Positions 36,251 to 44,064 of a stretch of DNA of 64,000 bases are shown in pieces. This stretch comes from Ancylobacter amanitiformis. GTDB taxonomy: Bacteria; Pseudomonadota; Alphaproteobacteria; Rhizobiales; Xanthobacteraceae. A program made the position numbers and the translations under genes. A model generated the notes under the pieces. That model saw only the letters and a list, made by a program, of their open reading frames with translations, did no database searches and had not been told where the DNA came from. Within the stretch, counting starts at the first letter, position 1, and each line of letters begins with the position of its first letter. The stretch lies in contig NZ_JAUSVR010000009.1 of the NCBI RefSeq assembly GCF_030814815.1, positions 124,001 through 188,000 on the forward strand, given 5' to 3'.

Positions 36251-36640
36251 GGGCGGAGGCGCCTCGGGGGCGACCAGACGCCCCTCCTCCGCCTTGTAAT
36301 AATACTGGCTTGCCACCAGCCAGCCCTTCAGCGGCCGCAGCGGGGGTATGCAGGTCAGCAGCATGAACGGCACCGTCGTCACCAGATGCACCCAATAGGG
36401 CGCCTGATAGGCCATCTCGATCCACAGGCCGAACACGACCGACGGCACGCAGCCGAAACAGATGACGAAGAAGGCCGGGCCATCCGCCGGATCGGCGAAG
36501 GAATAATCGAGCCCGCACACCTCGCAGCTCGGCGCCAGCGTCAGGAAGCCGCGAAACAGCTTGCCCTGTCCGCAGCGCGGGCAGCAGCCGCGCACGCCGC
36601 ATTCAAAGGGCGAAAGCTTCGGCCAATCCGACGTCGCCAT
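36233..36640 (-). CDS. DUF983 membrane protein with zinc-ribbon-like cysteines
   Basis: This 135-residue protein starts MATSDWPKLSPFECGVRGCCPRCGQGKLFRGFL and has a second pair in CEVCGLDYSF, giving a likely C-X2-C / C-X2-C metal site. Two hydrophobic helices follow (about 60-82 and 88-108). DUF983 is common in alphaproteobacteria, often near cytochrome oxidase genes, but has no tested role. GGGAG before ATG 36640 decides the start; ATG 36655 is possible. Upstream lies an unusually AT-rich region with repeated TGCAT motifs. Confidence 0.85.
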   Translation of the reverse strand: MATSDWPKLSPFECGVRGCCPRCGQGKLFRGFLTLAPSCEVCGLDYSFADPADGPAFFVICFGCVPSVVFGLWIEMAYQAPYWVHLVTTVPFMLLTCIPPLRPLKGWLVASQYYYKAEEGRLVAPEAPPPSVLRG

Positions 36641-36710
36641 CTGGGTCTCCCGCATCTGAGCCTTGTGCGGCCCGGCACTGGCGGAGGCTCCGCCACCCCG
36701 GAAAATGGTC

Positions 36711-36790
36711 AGGAATGCATACAATGTCAAGAAATCAATGCATATAAATATGCAGTCAATATGCATTCACTTAGAAAATTGAATGCAGAT
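36711..36790. promoter_or_regulatory. AT-rich cluster of TGCAT motifs with perfect palindrome
   Basis: In about 80 bases, AATGCAT occurs at 36714-36720 and 36737-36743, ATATGCAT at 36758-36765 and AATGCAG near 36782. TGCATAT-AA-ATATGCA (36739-36754) is a perfect 7-bp inverted repeat. Base composition differs sharply from the surroundings. It lies upstream of the DUF983 gene and may be a multi-site operator or promoter. Confidence 0.5.
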
Positions 36791-36926
36791 CCGGTATTGC
36801 CCGTCGGGAGGACGGCGTTAACCTATTCCGCGCAAGGTCGTCAGACCGGCAGCCAGGCGATTCCCGCGTGCGCGTGCCGGCGCCCACCTCGCCCCCCGCC
36901 GCAGTTCCGACCACGAGTTCCCGGTA

Positions 36927-37145
36927 ATGAGTAACGTCATTCCCTTTCCCGCCCGGCCCGAGCCTTCCGATACGGAGGCCGACGCCTATGGCGATCTCGA
37001 CATCTTCACCGCCGTCGATGTCGCGATTCGCGATCTGCGCGATCTCGCCGAGCGGCTGCACGCCGACGACGCCGGCAAGGCGCAGGCCCAGGAATGCCTC
37101 ACCATGCTGTGCCGCGCGCTGGAGAATTCCAGCGCCTGGGGCTAG
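36927..37145 (+). CDS. Small conserved hypothetical protein
   Basis: This 72-residue acidic protein starts MSNVIPFPARPEP, an N-terminus often seen on short alphaproteobacterial cytosolic proteins. A helical region follows (DIFTAVDVAIRDLRDLAERLHADDAGKAQAQECLTML). It has no membrane segment or known motif. Upstream context gives no operon partner: DUF983 is divergent and exoD convergent. Function is unknown. Confidence rests on the start, codon pattern and clean ends. Confidence 0.6.
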   Translation: MSNVIPFPARPEPSDTEADAYGDLDIFTAVDVAIRDLRDLAERLHADDAGKAQAQECLTMLCRALENSSAWG

Positions 37146-37278
37146 ACGCTCCTCGGGCGGGCGGCAGCTCCCCCGGCGCACTCCCGATCGTCGATCGGCC
37201 CGCCATGCCCGGCGCGGCCGCACGACCGCGCGCGCCGTCGCCTGAGCGGCCGCCACGGGACGGCGCCATGCCCGGCGC

Positions 37279-37974
37279 TCAACCGATGAAGCTGTGCAGA
37301 AGGTACAGCCCGGCCTTCACGAAGGCCCAGACCACGCCGGACACCAGCCCGAGCGAGGCGATCGCCACCACCGCGCCGATCAGGATCCAGATCCCGTCAC
37401 GCTCCAATATGCCGAGCGCCAGGATGCAGATGGCCAGCGCCGGCAGCATGTTGCCGAGCGGGATCGGCAGAATCAGCACCACCGCCAGCACGAAGCAGAT
37501 GAAGCCGACCACATATTCCGCCGGGGGATGGGCGAACAGGCCGAGCCGCGGGCGCAGCAGCCGCTCCGCTCGGGCGAGCCACGGCGTCGCCTTGGCGACA
37601 AAGGCGGCGAAATCCTTGCGCGCGATGGAACGGCGCGAGATCAGCGGCGGCAGCCAGGGCGAGCGGCCGAGAGCCAGCTGGATGGTGAGGAAGACCAGCG
37701 GCGCCCCCAGCACCGTGGAAGTGCCCGGCGGCGTGGGAATGACATTGGGCAGGGCGAAGATCAGCAGCAGCGGTCCAAATGCGCGCTCCTGCATGACACG
37801 CAGGAAATCGCCGATGGCGATGCGCTCCTGCGTGCTGTCGCTGGCGATCCGGTTCAGGATCTGCGACAGCCGGGTCGTATCGTCCGGCGGCGCCTCTTCG
37901 GCACCCGGTGCGTCCTCGTCGGACGAAAGATCGCGCTGCACGGCGAACGCTGCTCCCCCACGGCCCGCCGGCAC
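37279..37974 (-). CDS. exoD: Exopolysaccharide synthesis protein ExoD family
   Basis: This 231-residue membrane protein matches the ExoD family. A soluble N-terminus (TTRLSQILNRIASDSTQERIAIGDFL) is followed by RAFGPLLLIFALPNVIPTPPGTSTVLGAPL and several helices, ending GAVVAIASLGLVSGVVWAFVKAGLYLL. In rhizobia exoD affects exopolysaccharide production and alkaline tolerance; its mechanism is unknown. The gene stands alone, convergent with the small 36927 gene. The exact start is uncertain because several Met and Val codons precede the conserved part. Confidence 0.87.
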   Translation of the reverse strand: MPAGRGGAAFAVQRDLSSDEDAPGAEEAPPDDTTRLSQILNRIASDSTQERIAIGDFLRVMQERAFGPLLLIFALPNVIPTPPGTSTVLGAPLVFLTIQLALGRSPWLPPLISRRSIARKDFAAFVAKATPWLARAERLLRPRLGLFAHPPAEYVVGFICFVLAVVLILPIPLGNMLPALAICILALGILERDGIWILIGAVVAIASLGLVSGVVWAFVKAGLYLLHSFIG

Positions 37975-38035
37975 ACGTGCCCGGCATCCGTTACGTCAGT
38001 TTCATCCGCCCTAGATAGAGTGTGGATGTGACATT

Positions 38036-38077
38036 GGCCAGAAGGCGCGGGCCAGAAGGCGCGGGCCAGAAGGCGCG
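38036..38077. repeat. 14-bp tandem repeat, three perfect copies
   Basis: GGCCAGAAGGCGCG is repeated at 38036-38049, 38050-38063 and 38064-38077. It is intergenic, just past the stop of a 30-residue gene, between that gene and exoD. Perfect identity indicates recent expansion. Confidence 0.9.
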
Positions 38078-38092
38078 GCGGCCGGTGGGGCC

Positions 38093-38185
38093 TCAGGTCC
38101 AGCTGAACAGGAACGCGCCCACCGCCAGCAGGGTGATCACGATGACGGCGATCGAGTGCTTCATCGTCCAGTTGTGCAACGTCAT
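38093..38185 (-). CDS. 30-residue small membrane protein
   Basis: A short frame encodes MTLHNWTMKHSIAV followed by a hydrophobic stretch (IVITLLAVGAFLFSW) and a final Thr. It is a single membrane helix with a basic N-side. A strong GGAGG lies eight bases before ATG 38185. The DNA just upstream is AT-richer, as in a promoter. It is too short for ordinary gene finding. No family is recognised, but the composition and ribosome site make translation likely. It is divergent from the Hsp70-like gene, 110 bp away. Confidence 0.6.
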   Translation of the reverse strand: MTLHNWTMKHSIAVIVITLLAVGAFLFSWT

Positions 38186-38295
38186 GGCGCGTCCTCCGCT
38201 TGTTTCATTCCGTGTGCCGGCTCCTCAACCGGACGTCAATTGAACAATCACGCGGGAAGCTTTAACGAGGCCCCCTTTTGCAGGAGAGCGTCCCC

Positions 38296-39579
38296 ATGGG
38301 GTTTTGCGGCCTCGATTTCGGCACGTCCAATACCACGCTGGGCATCTGGCGCGGCGGAGCCCCCATGCTCGCCCCGCTGGAAGACGGCAAGACCACGGTG
38401 CCGAGCGCGGTGTTCTATGATCCGCGCGGCCAGCTCACCATCGGCCGGGCCGCCATGGCGCGCTATGTCGCCGGCGAGGATGGCCGGCTCATGCGCTCGC
38501 TCAAGGCGGTGCTGGGCAGCGCGCTGATCGAGGAAAAAACCCAGATCGGCCGCCGCGCCGTGGCCTTCCGCGAGGTGATCGGCGACTTCATCGCCACGGT
38601 GAAGCGCCGGGCCGAGCAGGATACCGGCGCGGCGCTCGACAAGGTGGTGATGGGCCGGCCGGTCTTCTTCGTCGACGACGACGTGGCCGCCAACGCCCGG
38701 GCGGAAGAGGCCCTGATCTCCATCGCCGCCAGCATCGGCTTCCGCGAGGTCTCGACCCAGTTCGAGCCGATCGCCGCCGCGCTCGATTATGAACAGCAGG
38801 TCGCGGGCGAGGAGATCGCGCTCATCGCCGACATTGGCGGCGGCACCTCGGACTTTTCCATCGTGCGCCTCGGCCCCGCCCGCCACGCCCGCACCGAGCG
38901 CGCGGATGACATCCTCGCCAATGACGGCGTGCGCATCGGCGGCACGGATTTCGACCGCCATCTCAGCCTCGGCGCTCTGATGCCGCTGCTGGGCTACCGC
39001 AGCCCGATGAAGCGGCCGGGTCGCGACGTGCCCAGCGGCTATTTCCACGAATTGGCCACCTGGTCGAGCATCAACCGGCTCTACACCTCCCGCACCGTGC
39101 GCGAACTCAACGAGGTGCGGCGCGAGGCGGGCCAGCCGGCGCTGGTGGAACGGCTGATTCGCGTCATCGAGGAGCAGCGCGGCCATACGCTGGCCATGCA
39201 ATCGGAAGAGGCCAAGATCGCCCTCGCGGAGACACCGCGCGCGCAGGTCGACCTCGCCTGGCTGGAAGCGGGCCTCTCGGTGGGGCTCACGCCGGACGAA
39301 CTGGTCGGCCACACCTCGGAACTTGCCGCGCGCATCGCCCGGCGGGTCACCATCTGCCTCGCTCAGGCGGGGCTGAAGCCGGAGGCGATCGACGCGCTGT
39401 TCCTCACCGGCGGCTCCACCCGGCTCAATCATGTGCGGACCGCCATCGTCGCCGCGCTGCCGGGCGCGCGCGTGGTGGATGGCGACACGTTTGGCTCGGT
39501 CGGCACCGGGCTGGCGATCGAGGCCGCCCGGCGCTATGGCGCGCCGCGCCACAGCGAGGGCCGCGTCTCCGCCGCCTGA
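38296..39579 (+). CDS. YegD-type Hsp70 family protein
   Basis: This 427-residue protein has the Hsp70/actin ATPase fold: CGLDFGTSNTTLGIW (phosphate 1), IALIADIGGGTSDFSIVRL (phosphate 2) and DALFLTGGSTRLNHVRTAI (adenosine). The insertion between phosphate 2 and the C-terminal lobe, and the lack of a substrate-binding domain, fit E. coli YegD, a putative chaperone of unknown client. AGGAG precedes ATG 38296; an upstream in-frame TTG at 38278 is less likely. The gene stands alone. Confidence 0.9.
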   Translation: MGFCGLDFGTSNTTLGIWRGGAPMLAPLEDGKTTVPSAVFYDPRGQLTIGRAAMARYVAGEDGRLMRSLKAVLGSALIEEKTQIGRRAVAFREVIGDFIATVKRRAEQDTGAALDKVVMGRPVFFVDDDVAANARAEEALISIAASIGFREVSTQFEPIAAALDYEQQVAGEEIALIADIGGGTSDFSIVRLGPARHARTERADDILANDGVRIGGTDFDRHLSLGALMPLLGYRSPMKRPGRDVPSGYFHELATWSSINRLYTSRTVRELNEVRREAGQPALVERLIRVIEEQRGHTLAMQSEEAKIALAETPRAQVDLAWLEAGLSVGLTPDELVGHTSELAARIARRVTICLAQAGLKPEAIDALFLTGGSTRLNHVRTAIVAALPGARVVDGDTFGSVGTGLAIEAARRYGAPRHSEGRVSAA

Positions 39580-39687
39580 GAGCGCTCACGCAACGGCGCC
39601 GGGCATCGAAGGTGCCATGTTGCCGTTCTCGGGCCGAATCTCGGGGGGCGCCCCTCGAGAGTAGGCGGTCACAAGCGGAGCGCGATC

Positions 39688-39709
39688 GGTTATACCTGTA
39701 CATATAACC
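39688..39709. promoter_or_regulatory. Inverted repeat GGTTATA-N8-TATAACC upstream of diguanylate cyclase
   Basis: Perfect 7-bp inverted repeat (39688-39694 and 39703-39709) about 57 bp before the diguanylate cyclase start, in a locally AT-rich segment. It is suited to an operator overlapping the promoter. No regulator is assigned. Confidence 0.5.
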
Positions 39710-39766
39710 ACCCGACCTCACGGCCCCTCCCTGCCGGGAACCGCGACAGAAACGGCTTGTTGCAGC

Positions 39767-41245
39767 ATGCTTCATCTTCCCCACGAGGCCATGACGCCCA
39801 CCGAGACGGATCGCCGCGACTACGCGCTGATGTTCGAACTGGCGCCGATCTCGCTGTGGCTGGAGGACTACACGGAGCTGAAGGCGCTGTTCGATTCCTG
39901 GCGCGAACAGGGCGTGACCTCGCTGCGCGATTTCCTGCGCGCGCATCCGCACAAGGTGCAGCAATGCGCCGAGTGCATCCGCGTCCTCAGGGTCAACCAG
40001 CGCACGCTCGCCCTTTACGAGGCCGACAGCCTCGAACACCTGGTCGCCAATCTGCCCCAGGTGTTCCGCGCCGACATGCTCAAGACCTTCGTCGACGAAC
40101 TTTGCCAGCTGTGGAGCGGCTCCTCGACCTTCGTCAGCAACACGGTCAACTACACGCTGTCCGGCCAGCGCCTCGATATCCAGCTCAAGGGCACGGTACT
40201 GCCCGGCCATGAGAACACGTTCGGTCGGATCTTGCTGTCGATCGAGGACGTGACCGAGCGCGAGACCGCCCGGCGCCAGGCGGCACAGGCGGAAATCTAT
40301 GCCCGCGGCCTGTTCGAGCATTCCCCCGTATCGCTGTGGGTGGAGGATTTCTCCAGCGTCAAGCATCTCATCGATGACCTGCGCCAGCGCGGCATCGCCG
40401 ACCTCCGGGTGTTCACCGATGTCCACCCCGAATTCGTCGAGCGCTGCATCAGCGAGGTGCGCGTGGTGGATGTGAACCGCCACACGCTGGAACTGTTCGG
40501 GGCGACCAGCAAGGGCGAACTCATCGCCAATATCGGGCTGGTGTTCCGCGAGGACATGCACCGCCATTTCCGCGAGCAGTTGATCGACCTGTGGAACGGA
40601 AAGCTGTTCCACCAGCGCGAAGTGGTGAATTTCACGCTGGCGGGGGACGAACTTTTCGTCCACCTGCAGTTTTCGGTTCTGCCTGGCCACGAACAGGACT
40701 GGTCGCTGGTGCAGGTGTCGCTGACCGACATCACCGCGCGCAAGAAGGCCGAGGCCTATCTCGAATATCTCGGCAAGCACGACGTGCTCACCAAACTCTA
40801 CAACCGCTCTTTCTATGCCGACGAACTGAACCGGCTGGAGCGCAAGGGCCCCTTCCCCGTCACCGTCATCATGGTCGATCTCAACGATCTGAAGGTGGTG
40901 AACGACCAGCTCGGCCACGCCGCCGGCGACACGCTGCTGCGGCGCGCCGGCGAAGTGCTTGCCAAGGCGATCGACCGGCCCAATTGCGCCGCGCGAATCG
41001 GCGGCGACGAATTCGCCCTGCTGCTGCCGGGCACCGACGCGGCCGGCGGCCTCGCGGTGATGGAGAATATCGACCAGCTGCTCGGGGTGAACAACCAGTT
41101 CTATTCCGCCACCACGCTCTCGCTCTCCATGGGCATGGCGACCAGCGTCGCCGGCGAGCGGCTGGAACAGGTGGTCAAGCGCGCGGATTTCGCCATGTAC
41201 CGCCACAAGCGCGAGCAGGATTTGGCGGCCGCCTCCGGCAGCTGA
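39767..41245 (+). CDS. Diguanylate cyclase with duplicated PAS-like sensor
   Basis: This 492-residue soluble protein has two similar sensor domains (about residues 20-165 and 180-325). Both carry a FELAPISLWLEDY / FEHSPVSLWVEDF start and a shared VHPEFVERCISEVRVVDVNRHTLEL type block. A GGDEF domain follows (about 340-480) with NRSFYADELNRLE, the DLNDLKVVND metal motif and the active site RIGGDEFALL. This makes cyclic di-GMP. The usual inhibitory RxxD site five residues before GGDEF is absent (NCAAR is seen instead), so product inhibition may be lacking. No EAL domain and no membrane helix were found; ligand unknown. ATG 39767 or ATG 39791 could be the start. Confidence 0.9.
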   Translation: MLHLPHEAMTPTETDRRDYALMFELAPISLWLEDYTELKALFDSWREQGVTSLRDFLRAHPHKVQQCAECIRVLRVNQRTLALYEADSLEHLVANLPQVFRADMLKTFVDELCQLWSGSSTFVSNTVNYTLSGQRLDIQLKGTVLPGHENTFGRILLSIEDVTERETARRQAAQAEIYARGLFEHSPVSLWVEDFSSVKHLIDDLRQRGIADLRVFTDVHPEFVERCISEVRVVDVNRHTLELFGATSKGELIANIGLVFREDMHRHFREQLIDLWNGKLFHQREVVNFTLAGDELFVHLQFSVLPGHEQDWSLVQVSLTDITARKKAEAYLEYLGKHDVLTKLYNRSFYADELNRLERKGPFPVTVIMVDLNDLKVVNDQLGHAAGDTLLRRAGEVLAKAIDRPNCAARIGGDEFALLLPGTDAAGGLAVMENIDQLLGVNNQFYSATTLSLSMGMATSVAGERLEQVVKRADFAMYRHKREQDLAAASGS

Positions 41246-41287
41246 ACCTGACGCCACGCGCCCTCAAGCAGCGCTCACGCGGCCCTG

Positions 41288-41713
41288 TCACGTTCCCGCG
41301 GCAATCCCCGAACGCGCCAGCTCCGCCGTGTGCGCGAAACACAGCTTGTTGCCTTCGGGGTCGCGGCAATAGGCGGCGTAATAATCCGCGCCGTAATGCG
41401 GGCGCAGACCCGGAGCGCCCTCGTCGAAGCCGCCATTCTCCATGGCCGCCCGCCAGGCCGCCGCGGCGGCCTGCGGCGTGGGGGCGGCGAAGCTCACCTG
41501 CGCTCCATTGCCCCAGGTGGCCGGCAGACCATTGAACGGGAACTGCACGAAGAATTGCTGCCACGGCCGGCCGGGCACGATCCACGTGGCGCCCGCCGGC
41601 CCGGTATCCTCATAGGTGAAGTCGCGCACCAGCCCCAGCGGCGCCAGCACCGCCTCGTAAAACGCCGTCATCCGCGCCATGTCGCGCGCGCCGACCATGA
41701 TATGGCTGAACAT
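41288..41713 (-). CDS. VOC family (glyoxalase-like) protein
   Basis: This 141-residue single-domain protein starts MFSHIMVGARDMARMTAFYEAVLAPLG and ends with YYAAYCRDPEGNKLCFAHT, the usual metal-ligand pattern of small VOC proteins. The frame continues to 41941, but the ATG at 41713 has a GAGGGG site and the family start. Substrate unknown. It may act in detoxification or as a lyase-like homologue. Confidence 0.87.
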   Translation of the reverse strand: MFSHIMVGARDMARMTAFYEAVLAPLGLVRDFTYEDTGPAGATWIVPGRPWQQFFVQFPFNGLPATWGNGAQVSFAAPTPQAAAAAWRAAMENGGFDEGAPGLRPHYGADYYAAYCRDPEGNKLCFAHTAELARSGIAAGT

Positions 41714-41956
41714 TGTCCCGTCCCCTCGACCGATCCGCCCGCTCGGGCTGGCCAGCCCGACCCGCCCGCCCGACCCCCTGCTTGACCCGCCCACTTGACC
41801 CGCCTCATGGCCGAAGCGGTACGCAGGGTTCATGTTGCGTCGCCCCCCGGCACCCGCAAGCAAGGGTCGACAGCGGCGTGAATGCGCAGTAAACCGGGGC
41901 CCGAGAATTACATGGACTTCCGGGATGTTGGAAGTTTTCACTTAGATGGATTGTAA

Positions 41957-42730
41957 ATGAGCAATCTTCACCGCGAGCGCGTTCTATCCGTCCATCACTG
42001 GACCGACAACCTGTTCACCTTCACGACCACGCGCGATCCGGCCTTGCGCTTCAAGAACGGCCAGTTCGTGATGATCGGCCTCGAGGTGGAGGGAAAGCCG
42101 CTGCTGCGCGCCTATTCCATCGCCAGCGCCAATTACGAGGAAACGCTGGAATTCTTCTCCATCAAGGTGCCCAACGGCCCGCTGACCTCGCGGCTGCAGC
42201 ACCTGAAGGTGGGCGACGAGGTGATTGTCGGGCGCAAGCCGACCGGCACGCTGCTGGTCGATTATCTGGTGCCCGGCCGCCGGCTCTACCTGCTCGCCAC
42301 CGGCACGGGGCTGGCGCCCTTCCTCAGCCTCATCAAGGATCCCGAGACCTACGAGAATTACGACAAGGTCGTCCTGGTCCACGGCGTGCGCACGGTTGCC
42401 GAGCTGGCCTATCGCGAGCTGATCGAGGAGGAACTGCCCGATAACGAGTTCTTCGGCGAACTGGTGCTGGAAAAGTTGGTCTATTACCCGACCGTGACGC
42501 GCGAGCCCTTCCACAACCAGGGCCGCATCACCGACCTCATCACCTCGGGCAAGCTGTTCGCCGATCTCGGCCTGCCCCCGCTCGCCCGCGAGGATGACCG
42601 CGTCATGCTGTGCGGCTCACCGCAGCTGCTCGACGACATGCGCGTGATTCTCAAGGAGCGCGGCTTCGAGGAGGGCTCGACCACGGAGCCGGGCGACTTC
42701 GTGATCGAAAAGGCCTTCGTCGAGAAGTGA
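41957..42730 (+). CDS. fpr: Ferredoxin--NADP+ reductase
   Basis: This 257-residue bacterial FNR has the FAD motif RAYSIASANYEE, the flavin-phosphate/NADPH motifs VGRKPTGTLL and LLATGTGLAPFLSL, and the C-terminal AFVEK ending typical of subclass I Fpr. It exchanges electrons between NADPH and ferredoxin or flavodoxin, supporting Fe-S assembly, oxidative stress responses and perhaps nitrogen fixation. ATG 41957 has no strong ribosome site. It converges with the 42734 gene with three bases between stops. Confidence 0.95.
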   Translation: MSNLHRERVLSVHHWTDNLFTFTTTRDPALRFKNGQFVMIGLEVEGKPLLRAYSIASANYEETLEFFSIKVPNGPLTSRLQHLKVGDEVIVGRKPTGTLLVDYLVPGRRLYLLATGTGLAPFLSLIKDPETYENYDKVVLVHGVRTVAELAYRELIEEELPDNEFFGELVLEKLVYYPTVTREPFHNQGRITDLITSGKLFADLGLPPLAREDDRVMLCGSPQLLDDMRVILKERGFEEGSTTEPGDFVIEKAFVEK

Positions 42731-42733
42731 GCG

Positions 42734-43045
42734 TCAGCGCAGGCGCCGGTCCGGGCTCCAGCGCGGATCGGCCTCGCGCGCGGCCTCCTCGGGGGAGAGC
42801 ACACGGTATTCCGCCTCGATGACGTTGGGGCCGTCTTCGCGACGGGCGGCGGGGCGGCGGCCGAACAGCCGGTAGGCCAGCCCCGCGATCGCCACGACGG
42901 GGAAGACCACCAGGAACACGCTGGCCGCGACCAGCGCCAGCGCGGTGCCGACGGCAAGCGCCACGGCGACGACAATCGCCACCTGCCACCAGCTCACCCG
43001 GCGAACGGTGAATCGCATGCGATCGAACGGATCGGTCGAACTCAT
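42734..43045 (-). CDS. Small membrane protein of unknown function
   Basis: This 103-residue protein starts MSSTDPFDRMRFTVRRVSWW and has one long or two close hydrophobic helices (about residues 20-60, VAIVVAVALAVGTALALVAASVFLVVFPVVAIAGLAYRLF). A charged C-terminal tail contains IEAEYRVLSPEE. No catalytic motif is seen. A similar plan occurs in short alphaproteobacterial inner-membrane proteins. The ATG at 43045 is chosen because the upstream part of the frame is Arg/Trp-rich and unlike a protein start. Confidence 0.7.
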   Translation of the reverse strand: MSSTDPFDRMRFTVRRVSWWQVAIVVAVALAVGTALALVAASVFLVVFPVVAIAGLAYRLFGRRPAARREDGPNVIEAEYRVLSPEEAAREADPRWSPDRRLR

Positions 43046-43221
43046 CTCTTGGGTCTTTCCTCCTCGGCGGATATCCCGCTTCATGTGATATGGGCAGGCG
43101 CCGCCCGCATTCCAGCGTCGGCACCGCCAAATCCGACTATAAGGCCAAATGCGGCGTGGCCACGGCGCTGGCGCCGAACCGCGACCGAACAAGGCGCCGC
43201 ACGGCGACGACGGAGATGATC

Positions 43222-43710
43222 ATGGACCTGCGCCCCGCAAACGAAGACGACCTTCCCGGCGTGCTCGCCATCTACAATGACGCGGTGCTGAATTCGACGG
43301 CGATCTGGAACGACACGCCGACCGACCTCGCCAACCGGCGCGCCTGGCTCACGGATCGCCGCGCCAAATCCTATCCGATCGTGGTGGCGACGGAGGGCGA
43401 GCAGGTGCTGGGCTATGCGAGCTTCGGCGATTTCCGCCCGTTCGACGGCTTTCGCGTCTGCGTCGAGCATTCGGTCTATGTCGCGCAGGCCGCGCGCGGC
43501 CGGGGCATCGGCCGCCAGCTGGTCGGCGCCCTGTTCGAGCCGGCCCGCGCGCTCGGCAAGAAGGTGATGATCGGCGGCATCACGGCGGGCAATGCCGCCT
43601 CCATCGCCCTGCACGCGCGGCTCGGCTTCGTGCAGACCGCCTTCATGCCCGGCATCGGCACCAAGTTCGGCCAGCGGCTCGATCTCGTCTTCATGCAGAA
43701 GGACCTGTAA
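43222..43710 (+). CDS. GNAT N-acetyltransferase (phosphinothricin/MnaT type)
   Basis: This 162-residue acetyltransferase starts MDLRPANEDDLPGVLAIYND and contains FEVE-like VEHSVYVAQAARGRGIGRQLVG, the acetyl-CoA pyrophosphate loop Q/RxxGxG/A, and GGITAGNAASIALHARLGF. The pattern fits the Pat/MnaT group that acetylates amino acid analogues such as methionine sulfoximine, phosphinothricin or methionine. CGGAG at 43211 favours ATG 43222 over 43216. It is divergent from the 42734 gene. Confidence 0.9.
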   Translation: MDLRPANEDDLPGVLAIYNDAVLNSTAIWNDTPTDLANRRAWLTDRRAKSYPIVVATEGEQVLGYASFGDFRPFDGFRVCVEHSVYVAQAARGRGIGRQLVGALFEPARALGKKVMIGGITAGNAASIALHARLGFVQTAFMPGIGTKFGQRLDLVFMQKDL

Positions 43711-43798
43711 GGCGCCCGCGCACGTCGCGCCCGCGCGCGCTCGGAACAAAGAGCGCCGCCCGACGTTCCTAACCCACGACCTCGGAGGGATGTGGGAC

Positions 43799-43954
43799 AT
43801 GAACCGGAATGCGCTCTATGCGCTCGTCGCCGTGCTGCTCGTCGCGCTTGGCGCGGTGGGCGTCTATGCCTATCAGCAGCACGAAGAAGACAAGAACTCG
43901 CTGGAAATCAAGCTCGGCCCGAGCGGCATCAAGGTCGACCCGCCCAGCAACTGA
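43799..43954 (+). CDS. 51-residue membrane-anchored small protein
   Basis: Starts MNRNALYALVAVLLVALGAVGVYAY (one membrane helix or uncleaved signal), followed by a charged tail QQHEEDKNSLEIKLGPSGIKVDPPSN. CGGAGGGA lies eight bases upstream of ATG 43799. Similar short proteins with a helix and an LEIKLGPSGI-like tail are common in Hyphomicrobiales, function unknown. A terminator follows 40 bp after the stop, so it appears to be its own transcription unit. Confidence 0.7.
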   Translation: MNRNALYALVAVLLVALGAVGVYAYQQHEEDKNSLEIKLGPSGIKVDPPSN

Positions 43955-43994
43955 CGCGACAGGCTTCGCCGCGGCGCGACGGCGCGGGAATGAC

Positions 43995-44020
43995 AAAGGC
44001 CGGGCACATGCCCGGCCTTT
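43995..44020. terminator. Bidirectional intrinsic terminator
   Basis: Perfect 11-bp stem AAAGGCCGGGC / GCCCGGCCTTT with an ACAT loop, between the convergent small-protein gene and ahcY. Confidence 0.85.
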
Positions 44021-44064
44021 GCGCATCATCGGCAGGAAAAGCCGGCAGACAAGCCGGCCCTCGC

